Of a stretch of 64,000 bases of DNA, positions 24,262 to 34,174 are shown piece after piece (within the stretch, counting starts at the first letter, position 1; each line of letters starts with the position of its first letter). The notes under the pieces were generated by a model. That model worked only from the letters and a program-made list of their open reading frames with translations. It was not told the origin of the DNA and ran no database searches. The stretch covers positions 8,369,001-8,433,000 of the forward strand of contig NC_083388.1 in assembly GCF_031755915.1 (NCBI RefSeq). The letters are read 5' to 3'. Origin of the DNA: Ziziphus jujuba (lineage: Eukaryota; Streptophyta; Magnoliopsida; Rosales; Rhamnaceae). Both the position numbers and the translations under genes were made by a program.

Positions 24262-24454
24262 AGTAAAATGACCTGATCTAACCTCGCTTGATGATCACAT
24301 GCGCAGCACGTGGTCATTCCGTTAAGCATTTTTGACAAAAGAACCAACAATGCAAGGGAGATAAGAGTTTAGGGTGCATAATACTAGGAAAAATAGTTTA
24401 TGGTGCAATGTACCAACCCCGATAAAGTTTGGGGTGTATAGCTACCAATATCCC
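24262..24454 (-). repeat. MULE right terminal inverted repeat
   Basis: Reverse complement of the left TIR. Present in two further places: intact at 41746-41938, and split by a solo LTR at 59054-59246 plus 62300 onward. Confidence 0.88.
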
Positions 24455-24954
24455 TTCATTTAATGCTTCATTGTATACATATTTTGGAATTTAACTATAA
24501 CATGTGTTTCCAGTCAACCAACTATAATATTTATAGTGTGGGAGATATTTTGGGAGTAAATCCTACCAACAACACAGTGGCCAAAAAGAATTTTTGCTGA
24601 TGACATACTCATTGATTCCAAATTAAAAGAATCATAACCAAAACACATTGGAAACATTAACAAATTTCCATTACAATTTTGTATCATATAAGATAGATGT
24701 AGCATGCAAATAGAAAAAATTACAAACTGTTCTTTCTGTTGCATTATTCTTATCCTCTATAAAGGGAGTTGTAGATTGTCAATGCGATCCATATTCCGCA
24801 TAAAAAATATCTGGAGGATTATGATATTTCTTTGTGATAGCAAAGAAAGTCTTTTGGTTGGCCATACACATAATTAGCAATTAGTCACACTGGCCGTTGC
24901 TACTCCTCAAAAAAGACTGCGCTTATACTTTTTTATTGTGAACTAATCTCAAGA
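24455..24954. other. MULE flank, non-coding, repeated at 41939-42439 and 62308-62807
   Basis: The DNA just outside the MULE target duplication. The same sequence recurs next to the other MULE right ends. A 76-codon open frame on the minus strand (24514-24744) is kept in all three copies, but the copies are recent, so retention says nothing about function. Confidence 0.7.
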
Positions 24955-25455
24955 TCAAAAATGGAATTCAAAGCCACCTCCTGGAAAGCCTCCACCTCCA
25001 AATCCACTAGGAAAGCCTCCATCAAATGTAAGCATGAACTGTTAAAGGGTTAAAAGCACCACCATCACCGTCACCCATACCCATATCTTCAAGGTCTTCT
25101 CCTCTATCGTATCTAGTGCGCTTTTCTCCATCACTAAGAACCTGTAAAGGATCATAACATAGTGTCAAAAATGTCAATGGAGTTAAAGATCAAAAGCTAA
25201 CAAAGATAGAAGATTGAATATAAAAGTTGCACCATTTTTAGACCTCATATGCAATAGCAATTTCCCTGAATTAGGCCTCAACTTCTTCTCTGTTATCTAT
25301 ATTCTTATCTGGCTGCCACCGCAAAGCCAGCTTCTTATATGCCTGCTTAATATCAAAAATAGATGCAGCCTTTGAAACTCCCAAGATCAGTCTTTGCGTT
25401 TGGTCATCTCCAAAGCTTTCTCAACTCTTAGTATTGCTTCCCAAATATGCATAAC
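24955..25455 (-). pseudogene. ER DnaJ co-chaperone (P58IPK/DNAJC3-like) C-terminal fragment
   Basis: Two exons with a GT-AG intron (25142-25243). The upstream exon (25455-25244) gives [10 protein letters not shown], then the J domain with [19 protein letters not shown] and EIAIAYEV. The downstream exon (25141-24955) gives VLSDGEKRTRYDRGEDLEDMGMGDGDG and a Gly/Phe-rich end, GFPSGFGGGGFPGG, reached after a frame change, with a stop at 24955-24957. J-domain proteins stimulate Hsp70 through HPD; here HPD is QPD (CAG at 25313-25315), and a deletion after KRKD puts the J-domain start out of frame. The TPR exons expected upstream are missing or unrecognised. The same fragment occurs at 39772-40272, 42440-42601 (partial) and 62808-63308. 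Confidence 0.82.
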
Positions 25456-26818
25456 CTGCAGAATTGACAGGGTTTTACTCTTTTCAATTAACTAAGACCA
25501 ACAGCTAGGTACGTACACATGATTAATAAAATAAACTTTGCATACAGTTCTGTAAAGTGGAACATCAATTTGGAAGCACAACTATTTTCTACTAACATGT
25601 AGAAGGTGTGAGGTCAATAGATTCTGTTGTGTCCACAAATATTTTCTACAAACTTGTAGAAGGTAATGTTTGGAGTTGACTAGAATGATTCACCATAACA
25701 TTCCTCCCAATCACTAAAAACATATCAATAATACCGCCTCAATCATACAGGACAAGTTTGAGGATCGAAACTGGAAGAAAAAACGGTCAAACAGTCTCTG
25801 AACACACCCTCATGGCAATATAATTATAATTAGGACTCTCTATAAAGATAACAACACCGAAATCGAAAAACAAATAAAAACAAGCTCCTGACTTTATATT
25901 ATATCGAATAATCTCAAACACGCCATAGAATCGCAAAAAGCAAACCAAATTTTCAACAATCGAACTTGGATTTTAGCCAAAAAGGCACCAGCACTCAAAC
26001 CCAAAAATAGCCTCCGAATTTAGAATGCACCAGAAATAGATTTTTTTATCCAATAAAACAAAAATACCCAAACTTTCAACTCGTTAAGTCCTTCAAGAAT
26101 AGAACACCAATCACAACACACCCACCCAAAAAATTCTTCCCTCCCAAAAAAATAAATAAATAAATAAATAATCCCCTACTTTAGATTCCAACTTATCCCA
26201 AAATTAATCAACAAAAAACAAAAACCACACCCTATAGATGTTTTAAAAAGACCCCAAAAACCAATCAAAAACAAATCCCAGAAACCAATCAAATCAAAAA
26301 ATCAAAGGAAAAATGAAGCAAACAAACCTAGCATTTTATCAAAGAGACCAAGCGAAACAGCGAGCATAAGCATCTACTTCCGCCATGCAACACCACCCAC
26401 GAGCTTCTTATGCAAATCCACATCCTCCTTCTTCACAATACCCTAATTCCGAACCATCAAATTGAACAGGTTTGTATGGAATTTTAGTGACCTGAGAGAT
26501 GAAATGGGGCTGTTTGGCAAAAAGGCAATTAAGTGAAGAAAACTTCATGAATGAGAAGAGGTGAGCCAGCTTTGCGGGAAGGGTGATGAAGGAGAAGAGA
26601 AAAGCTGGGTGAAGAAAAGAAAGAATAAAAAAAAAAAAAAGTAAAAATATTTAATTTTGATGTAAGGGTATTTTAGAATTATTAAAAAATGAAAGGGTAA
26701 AACAAAAAAGATGAAGGAAAGGATATATTTCGTTATAGCCTTGCCCACGAGGGCAAAGGGCCAAATTCCCCTTAGAAAATTCAAAACGAACAGCATTGTT
26801 GTTTTGGGCATGAAGTTG
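25456..26818. other. Duplicated flank upstream of the P58IPK fragment
   Basis: Mostly A-rich non-coding DNA, repeated at 40273-41640 and from 63309 to the window end. Minus-strand text near 26470-26330 reads like degraded coding sequence (KKEDVDLHKKLVGG, MLMLAVSLGLFDKMLG) with stops; I cannot assign it. A T/A-rich tract sits near 26620-26645. Confidence 0.6.
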
Positions 26819-27950
26819 TCGTGAAGTACTTTTTTGTTTTTGCGTGGAACGTCATGGAGTCACTCGTAGCTACTGAGAGAGAGGTCTTCCCTTTTATATT
26901 CTTTTGTCTTCACATTATTAATTCCAAGCTAGTTCATGTGTTTTATATAGATGATTATGGCCAGGTTCTTTAGAATTAATATTAATAAATAATCATAATA
27001 AAATTTATAGGTAGCATGAAATTTTAAATAACTCATTAAAAATTTTACTTTTAAAATTTGATAAAAGAAATATTAGAGTTAAATACTTCCAATTAAAATT
27101 TGTCACAAGTATACAAATTGGATAGCCATCAAAGGCATCATGAATCATTATTTTAGAGTAATTACCAAATTAATTCTAACATTAAGGAACTTAGGATTGC
27201 CTTTATAATTTGTTTTGATTGAAAACATATTGCAAAGTAATATATTAAAAAAAAATATTATTTACCACCGCTAGTAAATAATTTTCGATGAAAATCTACG
27301 TATCAAACAATAATTTAAATAAATAATATTAAAACATTTACTTTTAAAATTTTAATATAAAAATTAATAAAATTAAATATCAAAATTAAAATTTAATACA
27401 GAAGTGCTAATTGTCTACCGTAATAATAAATAGTAAGACTCATTTAAAAATCCCTGCAGAAACGGTTTCAGTTTAGTTAAAAAAATAAGAAAAACAACAA
27501 CAACACAAAACAATAACAACTTGCATATATAGCAGCTACTAGCTAGCTACAATAGTAAACTAAAAATTAAGCATCTATATTTCTTTGTGTTGTTGTTTAA
27601 TAATGCCTCTGGTTCCGATTAGCAGAATAATAATCAAAATTTCAAAATTTCTCTAAAGTTCTCAAAAATTTTAAAATTTCAAAACTTAATGACTTCCGCT
27701 TTAATTTGCTTTAAAGAATGTTTCAAATGGTATCAGCAAGAATCCAATCAAACATGGCAAGCGGGAAAAAGGAAACGATGTCCCATTATGAAGTTTCTTG
27801 GCAGATAAAATTAAGTCATTAACTGGAGAAGTTAGAAAAACTTATAATTTAAAAGGAAAAATTGCAGCATTACTTCACATAACTCATAAAAATTATAATT
27901 AAAGACACTACTAGCAAAATCTGGAAGAGTGTATGCCAATGACAAAAATA
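26750..27950 (+). repeat. Degenerate copy of the 3' flank of the 107-aa gene
   Basis: Landmarks in the same order as 31224-31880: GCATT...TTTT(A/G)GGCAT, AGCTACTGAGAGAGAGGTCTT, GATTATGGCC-GGTTCTTTAGAATTAA, then AACTTGCATATATAGC and TAATGCCTCT. It is much more diverged than the two recent blocks, so it marks an older duplication. No 107-aa gene remains in front of it. Confidence 0.65.
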
Positions 27951-28133
27951 ATTTTGAAATAAAAAAAATAAAAATAAAAATAAAAATAAATTGATTTATT
28001 AATTTATTAAAAAAACACTAAATTTACACCCTGACAGTAATTGCCAAAAATTTATCAATGATAATTTAATAAAGTAAATTAAAGCACATAAAAAAGTCCC
28101 TCTATTCTCCTAATTAATAATATACAAATTAAA

Positions 28134-29342
28134 TCACCAAAAACTAGGAACAATCCAAAAGGGTGTGAAGCATCTCTCATCTGTTAAATGATCAATATTA
28201 AATTTGATGTCAGGCCTGAGAGATTTTTTATCAAAGTTATACACTCCAACTTTACCAACATCACGAAAATATTGATCACCATCAGCGAACAAATCAAATG
28301 GAAACCGATAGGTGATGTATAATGAATTTTGCTCCCATTCTGGAAAGTCTCGAGCACACAGTGATAACAACTTGTTTCCACCTAAAAACAGAGTTTGACC
28401 CTTCAAAGATTTCACTTTTTCCCATCTTCTGGCACAATAATTCAGCTTGTATATAAAATATTCATCTTTGTAGTCTGGATGATTATCATCATCATGATTG
28501 GTAGTAATCCGAAGCACATACAAGATGTCGCCTAATGATTCTGCCAAATACAATCTAGCAAACTCTGGCAACTTGGTAGGGTGTATAATTCTTGTAATTT
28601 TCTTGGGAAAATCACGGTGAAGATCCCAAACTTCGACGCAACCATGACCACGCTCATAGTGCTCCAATGCATAGAGCATACTGTCGTGGTATATCATATC
28701 ACAATATAATCTCGGGTCGTTACAAAAATCAGTCCATGTATTATTAATATTATTATTCTTATTATCATTATCATGGTCTCCAATGTGGCTGTAGAATGCA
28801 AGTATTCCATCACAATATATAATTATGATTGTAAAGCTTTTAGTACAACTACTAGATGGATCCGACAAGAGGATGGCTTTAGTAACAGGAACGTACTCAC
28901 TGCCGCCGAGATCTTCGGTGGATGGGAGTTCGATTTGAGCTCCTGAAAAGGGATTGAGAAGACATGCATTGCAATTTTCATCAAAAATTATGAGCCACCC
29001 GAATGAAGATCCAACACATCGAGGTTTATGATAGTGATCACCAAGCCTTTGGAACACGTTCTTTACCTTGTAATGCTTTTGCTCTGCGAAATTAAACAAG
29101 TAGGTATAGCTGTCGTTTTGTCCAGTAGGAAGCATCAGCCATGGAGATTGATTATCAGAATTATTAGAAGACCAATGGGTAGAAATATACGAGTTCGTAG
29201 CTGCATACCAAGATAAACAAACACCTTTGAAGCGGATGACATCCACGGACGGCAACTTGGTCATCATTAATTCAATGATTTCGTTTGGAAGATCCAACCA
29301 GTTTGGTTGTAATTCTGCTCGTAAACATCTCTTGGTGGCCAT
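28134..29342 (-). CDS. F-box protein with DUF295/KIB1-4 beta-propeller domain
   Basis: Single-exon frame. I take the ATG at 29340-29342 (MATKRCLRAELQPNW, 402 codons) over the one 16 codons upstream, because family members normally have only a short lead before the F-box. The F-box is near residues 14-55 (WLDLPNEIIELMMTKLPSVDVIRFKGVCLSWYAA), the SKP1-binding part of an SCF ubiquitin ligase. A DUF295 region follows: LLNPFSGAQIELPS, DMIYHDSMLYALEHYERG, and EYFIYKLNYCARRWEKVKSLKGQTLFLGGN, with a typical C-terminal FTPFWIVPSFW. An Asn/Asp-rich insertion (GDHDNDNKNNNINN) sits mid-protein. No stops or frameshifts. The substrate is unknown. It is the best-supported complete gene in the window. Confidence 0.92.
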   Translation of the reverse strand: MATKRCLRAELQPNWLDLPNEIIELMMTKLPSVDVIRFKGVCLSWYAATNSYISTHWSSNNSDNQSPWLMLPTGQNDSYTYLFNFAEQKHYKVKNVFQRLGDHYHKPRCVGSSFGWLIIFDENCNACLLNPFSGAQIELPSTEDLGGSEYVPVTKAILLSDPSSSCTKSFTIIIIYCDGILAFYSHIGDHDNDNKNNNINNTWTDFCNDPRLYCDMIYHDSMLYALEHYERGHGCVEVWDLHRDFPKKITRIIHPTKLPEFARLYLAESLGDILYVLRITTNHDDDNHPDYKDEYFIYKLNYCARRWEKVKSLKGQTLFLGGNKLLSLCARDFPEWEQNSLYITYRFPFDLFADGDQYFRDVGKVGVYNFDKKSLRPDIKFNIDHLTDERCFTPFWIVPSFW

Positions 29343-29399
29343 TGTTAATCTCCAAAATTCTTGAGTTTCTATAACTAATGATGGCAGCAAAGCTATACC

Positions 29400-29420
29400 T
29401 GTTTATATATATACGTATAC
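29400..29420 (-). promoter_or_regulatory. TATA-rich core promoter candidate for the F-box gene
   Basis: On the minus strand a TATATATATAAACAGG run lies about 60-75 bp before the chosen ATG. Position and sequence fit a plant TATA box, though the tract is also simple repeat. Confidence 0.45.
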
Positions 29421-30446
29421 ATATCGAAGTTTTTTTCGATCAACGGAATTTGAATTAGGGTTTATTATGTTTCTTAAAAGATGTTAGGCCTAAGCCCAAA
29501 TAACCCAAAAGATTTGGGTTTAAACCTTGAAATCTCCTTTGTCCTTTTAGCATTGTAGGTGGAGGTGTCGCCTGAATGATTCCTGAGGCCCAATGAGCCA
29601 GATCCAAGTGTTAAAATTTGGGTCTCCTAGATTGGAAAGCCTTCTCCTCCCCCAACTCTTGCTCTTTTGAGGTAAAGGTTCAGAGAGTGCAGTTCATGGC
29701 AGTTCATGGCACATCTCGGACCTGCAACTTAGCCAGCTACTTTGTCTCTTTCAATGATCTGCCCAAGGATTCATCAAAATTGTCCACTCTTGATTCGAGG
29801 GCTCTGAATTGATTTGGACAGGTTAGATAGTTTATCAAAAGTGAGAAATATGGTAAAATGGAAAAAAGGACATTTATTAGCATAATCCAACAATAAAATT
29901 AAAAAATAATAATAATAATAAAAGAACTGCCAGTTGGAGGAGTTAATTATGAATAATTGTTACATATATATATATATACATTATTTTCAGCGTTAGTATA
30001 TGTATACATGTATAAAAAAGAAACCTTTACTATTCAATATATTAATTTATAAAAAGAAAAAGAAAACTGCAACACATTCAAGAGAAAAAAAAAAAATGCA
30101 ACACATTAAAGAGAAGAATTAGAAAATAGAAAAAAAAAAAGTGAAATCTAAATTTAGTTGTCATAAAATCTAATTTTGTATTTTGGCATATATTAACTTA
30201 AAATTTAAAACTAATTAATTGGGTGTAAAAGATATTCATCTTGGATTTTAACTTAATTACCAGAAAATACATAAATTTGTTCATTTAATCTATTATCAAT
30301 TTAAGTTAGGAAGACTGTTTCTTTTTCTTTTTTTAATTGAAAATAATTTACGCTTAGAATAAAAGCATATTACATAAATCTTTAAAAGTAAATAATAATT
30401 TTTAAAAGTATAGTTAATTGTTTATTGTGTTTAGTTTGATATTTTT
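29421..30446. other. Intergenic AT-rich DNA; part matches 50090-50200
   Basis: No gene recognised. The segment around 29490-29580 (AAAGATTTGGGTTTAA...AGCATTG) has a diverged match at about 50100-50170, ahead of the broken paralog of the 107-aa gene, so it is probably part of the same old duplicated unit. Confidence 0.55.
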
Positions 30447-30585
30447 ATTTTATTGGTGCAACCTATATATATATATATATATACTATCTTTAAACCTCCG
30501 CACATATTGGCTCCGAGAAAAACTTCCTTGTTCTTTATAGTATCAAATTTAGTCTCCAAGAAAACCATACTCTCTTTCAAGAACA

Positions 30586-30909
30586 ATGTTAAAGAATATT
30601 GACAAAAACGAGAGCCGCGAGATACGGAAAGCAAGGCATGCAGTCACGCGCATTGTTAAATCCTACATGCCAAATGTTACTGATCGCCAGAAGTCTCGTG
30701 CTTTGAAGGGGATCGTCCGTAATATTACAGATGATTCCGTTGTGGACAAAAAGCAAGCGGTGGAAAACCTGCTCGGCGTTGTCCTGACAATGGAGCAGTA
30801 CACGGAACTCTTCGACGCTGCTCAACCATTGAAAAGAGCTGGGCCTATGGAGGAGGAACCTGGGTCTCCCGAGGAGGCGAGCACAGAAGCTCATGAAGGC
30901 AGCGATTAA
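30586..30909 (+). CDS. Small acidic-tailed protein, 107 aa, unrecognised (copy 1)
   Basis: ATG in context AACAATGTT, about 105 bp after a TATATA tract. The product is predicted helical and basic in its first half (SREIRKARHAVTRIVKSYMP) with KSRALKGIVRNITDDS and KQAVENLLGVVLTMEQYTEL, ending in a Glu/Pro-rich tail (EEEPGSPEEASTEAHEGSD). No signal peptide or membrane segment. GC content is clearly higher than in its surroundings. I do not recognise the family. It has a 100% identical protein at 42740-43063 with one synonymous difference (GCA at 30640-30642 against GCG), and a broken paralog at 51974. The frame overlapping on the minus strand is a shadow. Confidence 0.68.
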   Translation: MLKNIDKNESREIRKARHAVTRIVKSYMPNVTDRQKSRALKGIVRNITDDSVVDKKQAVENLLGVVLTMEQYTELFDAAQPLKRAGPMEEEPGSPEEASTEAHEGSD

Positions 30910-33106
30910 AGCTCTGCTTCTTCTTTCTTTCTCCTTCTTTTTCATTTTTCTTTTCTTCTTCGGGTCAGTCATCACTCATCAGTGTTCTTGGAACATTTTC
31001 ATATTTTCTTTATGTCTGGTTTGGTCTAGCCAAGTGTGCATCTTTGACCTTGTGTGCATCTTAGGCATTTCAATGTACTTGTGTTTCCTTTATTTTCGGA
31101 TTATTAGTCAAAGCAAGTTCATGGTTTTATGTATTATTTAATTTATGATCATGGTTTTTTTTTTTTTTTTTTTAATTGTAAGAATTTTACCCTTACAAGT
31201 TAGGTAGCCTTCAAAGGCATTCCCAGCATTCGGAAATAAACGCTATCGTTTTAGGCATAGAGTCGTCGTCGTCAACGTCACTTAGAGCTACTGAGAGAGA
31301 GGTCTTTCCTTGTTTTACAATCTTTTATCTTCGGATTATTCAAGGCTAGTCCATGGCTTTATGTATACATGATTATGGCCGGGTTCTTTAGAATTAACCT
31401 AAGAATTTTAACCTTACAAATCAAAGGCATTCTTAGCCTTTAAATCCAGCATTAATTATGGATCTTTTAAACATTAGACCAGCTAGTTACTAATAATACT
31501 AACATTAAAGATCTCAAGATTACGTTTGTAGTGTGTTTTGGTTGGAACATATTGCAATATTGTACCATATTAAAATCTCTTTGGAAACTGTTCCAGGTTA
31601 GTAAAAAAGAGAAAAAACTTGCATATATAGCTAGCTACAATTATAAAAAACATCTATATTTATATATACATATATATATTTCCTTTATTGCTGTTTAATA
31701 ATGTATTTCTGTATTGTTGTTTAAAATGCCTCTACTTGGTTCTAATTAACAGAATAAAGTTGAAATTTTCAAAATTTGATTAAAATTTTCACTACTGCTG
31801 TTTTCAACTTGCTTAAAAGAATGTTCCAAATGGTATATATCAGCTAGCTAGTAACAATCCATTCAAACATGGCCTGCAGGAAAAAAGAAATGAGGTCCCA
31901 TTGTGAAGTGGTGGTGGTATATAAATTCAAAAAGAATGTGACATCAGTAACAGGAAGAGCAAAAGTATAATAAAAACACTTTGGCGAAAAAAGTATTATA
32001 AAAACAAAAACGATTCTTTATCAATATATGGTTTTCTTCTTCCTATATGAGGCAGTATATATCAACAGAAAATTGGCGATGATTCTTGGAAAAATAAAAT
32101 GGTAAGGGTTACCATCAGAAACATTGAACTCAGAACTTGGAAACTGCTTTTCATTAAAATCTCCATGGCATGAGGTTCTAATTTTATACTATTTACTTTA
32201 ATATATATATATGTACGTATCTGGTTAATTTATTATATGCAAGCTGTGGATTTGGGGTATTACATGTGGAGGTGCAGTGTTACTTGGTGACAATGAAAGT
32301 TACTTTGCAGCTGACTAGTATCACTTGGAGAAAAATTAAAGCAACAATGAACGGTACCGATATACAATGGAGCAAAATTCTCCTCTAAGATTTAAAGATG
32401 TAAATTAAGTAATTGAGGTAGTTTCGCCATTAGGCACACGTACGTCAGTTAATGATCATAGAAATCTCTCACACATTAAACAAATTTATTAATTCAAAAG
32501 AGCTGATAATTTGTGACACATATGCATCAGTCTTGAAAATGAAGAACCCATCTAATTATTATTATTTTTTTAACCAAAAAAAATAAAAATAAAAATCTTA
32601 TAAGTGTTTTTTTCAGTGGTTGGATTATTTGTTTCATCTGATCAAATCATGATTCAACATTCAAGACTTTTTCTAAGCTGGAAAGAGAAGAAATTAATTT
32701 AAGCTGCGGAAATCTCTAATCTGTCTCTTCAATTGGAAAAAGGGTGGGTGGGTTTTATTTACAGTACTGCTACAACTGAAAATGAAAATGGAAGAAGAAA
32801 TCCTTCCAACTCGAGTACGTAGACAGTGGTAGTAATAATAGTAAAATAGTAAATATCGATGTGATAAGGTCGTAGGTAAGCCTGAAGGTGAAAATGAATA
32901 CTAGTACTGTTCATAGTATCACTTTTACAAGTTGTGCATTGCACGGTGCAGACAGTAATGATGAAGGATTGTTGGGGTGGGAAGTTGGGAAGGAGGGGTC
33001 TGGTCCCTAGTCTTGATCTATTCCTTAACATAAATAAATAAATAAATAGAGCACCATGAGAATTGCAATGCATTCATTCTAACTAATAGGTTCATTTTCA
33101 CCAGAA
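30910..33106. other. Non-coding remainder of duplicated block 1
   Basis: Contains a pyrimidine-rich 3' UTR-like stretch (30918-30960), a poly-T run (31149-31173) and AT-rich sequence. A 104-codon minus-strand frame (32759-33073) is kept in both copies, but its composition reflects simple sequence and I do not call it. Confidence 0.55.
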
Positions 33107-33600
33107 TTGGATAGTTTAAATCAAAGGCATTACCAGCCTCTAAATCCAGCACTATGGAGCTTTTCAACATTATACTATCTAATTAGGAATAATTCTAACA
33201 TTAACGATTTAAAGATTATCTTTGTAGTATGTTTTGATTGGAACATATTGCAATATTGTACCATATTAAAATCTCTTTGGAAACTGTTCCAAGTTAGTAA
33301 AAAAGAGAAAAACTTGCATATGTAGCTAGCTATAATAGGAAATAGCATCTATATACATTTCTTGTATTGCTGTTTAATAATGTATTTCTGGCATCGTTTG
33401 TTAATAATGCCTCTACTTGGTTCTAATTAGCAGAATAAAATTGAAGTTTTCAAAATTTGCTGAACTTTTCATTACTTGTGTTTTAATTTGCTTAAAAGAA
33501 TGTTTCAAATGGTATATACCAGCTAGCCAGTAACAATCCATTCAAAAATGACCTGCAGGAAATGAGGTCGCATTATGAAGTGTTGCTGGCAGATAAATAC

Positions 33601-34174
33601 GAAAAGAAATAAATTCAAATTAATTAAATAATATTAATAATAATATTATTATTTAAAATAATAATAAAATAATATGATTTTACACATGGTTGACATGTGG
33701 CTTCTCAACATGGTGGCACATGGTCACCTTCATTAAGTCACACGTGGCACATTGTTACGCGTTTAAAAATAATATTAAAAAAATACTGTGTTTGAAAAAC
33801 TCTACAGGTCCATAACTTCCAAACCACATGTCCAAATCGGACGTGCCGCTAGTCTACGGACTCGTATCGACGAACACTTTACAACCATGCATGAGTCAAA
33901 GCTGAACTTTGCATGAATAAAAAGTCAACTCCGGCACCCCTTGGATAGTTTGGACCTCAACTTGTTTTGCTCATAACTTTCAAACTGTAGCTCCGTTTTC
34001 AACGTGCTACTAGTCTACGAACTTGTGCCAACGTGTACTTCGTAACGGTACCTCAGTCAACCTAGAATTCCAAGTGGGTCAAAAAGTCAACTTTTGACCC
34101 CTTGGGTCAACGGTCAACAGTCAACCTCGGTCAACGTGCAAAAATTCCGACGTGGTTCGAGACGGGGTGTTACA
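33601..34174 (-). mobile_element. LTR B, 5' part of a long LTR (truncated)
   Basis: Reads TGTAACACCCCGTC from 34174 downward on the minus strand and matches LTRs A and F for about 570 bp. It stops at the T/A-rich stretch, where it joins duplicated block 1 through the shared bases GAAAAG. The rest of this LTR is missing here. The flank after 34174 gives no partner to test for a target duplication. Confidence 0.88.

Larger units (their letters stand above)
19048..24454. mobile_element. Full-length Mutator-like element (MULE copy 1, 5,407 bp)
   Basis: Flanking 9-bp direct repeats TTCATTTAA lie at 19039-19047 and 24455-24463. Inside them are 193-bp imperfect terminal inverted repeats starting (A/G)GGATATTG. 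A 9-bp duplication plus long TIRs is diagnostic of Mutator-type elements. The body holds a transposase gene on the minus strand and a small GRF zinc-finger gene on the plus strand, arranged convergently. The transposase is dead, so the copy is non-autonomous now, but its ends look usable if transposase is supplied from elsewhere. Confidence 0.93.
30447..33606 (+). repeat. Duplicated block, copy 1 (3.16 kb)
   Basis: Nearly identical to 42605-45816 over its full length: start at ATTTTATTGGTGCAACC, end at AGATAAATACGAAAAG. Differences I noted are a few substitutions, TA-run length and a 54-bp deletion in this copy at 31224-31227. The 500 bp at 33107-33606 is itself a diverged repeat of 31420-31900, so the block contains an older internal duplication. 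Confidence 0.93.

Noticed and set aside
24514..24744. 76-codon minus-strand frame kept in three copies
   Set aside because: The copies are recent duplicates, so retention is expected; no motif and no upstream signal.
30589..30975. 128-codon minus-strand frame opposite the 107-aa gene
   Set aside because: Codon pattern, start context and UTR placement favour the plus strand; the minus frame runs into the T/C-rich 3' UTR as Lys/Arg runs.
32759..33073. 104-codon minus-strand frame, also at 44969-45283
   Set aside because: Composition follows simple sequence (a TAAATAAATAAA run); both copies lie within a recent duplication, so conservation is uninformative.
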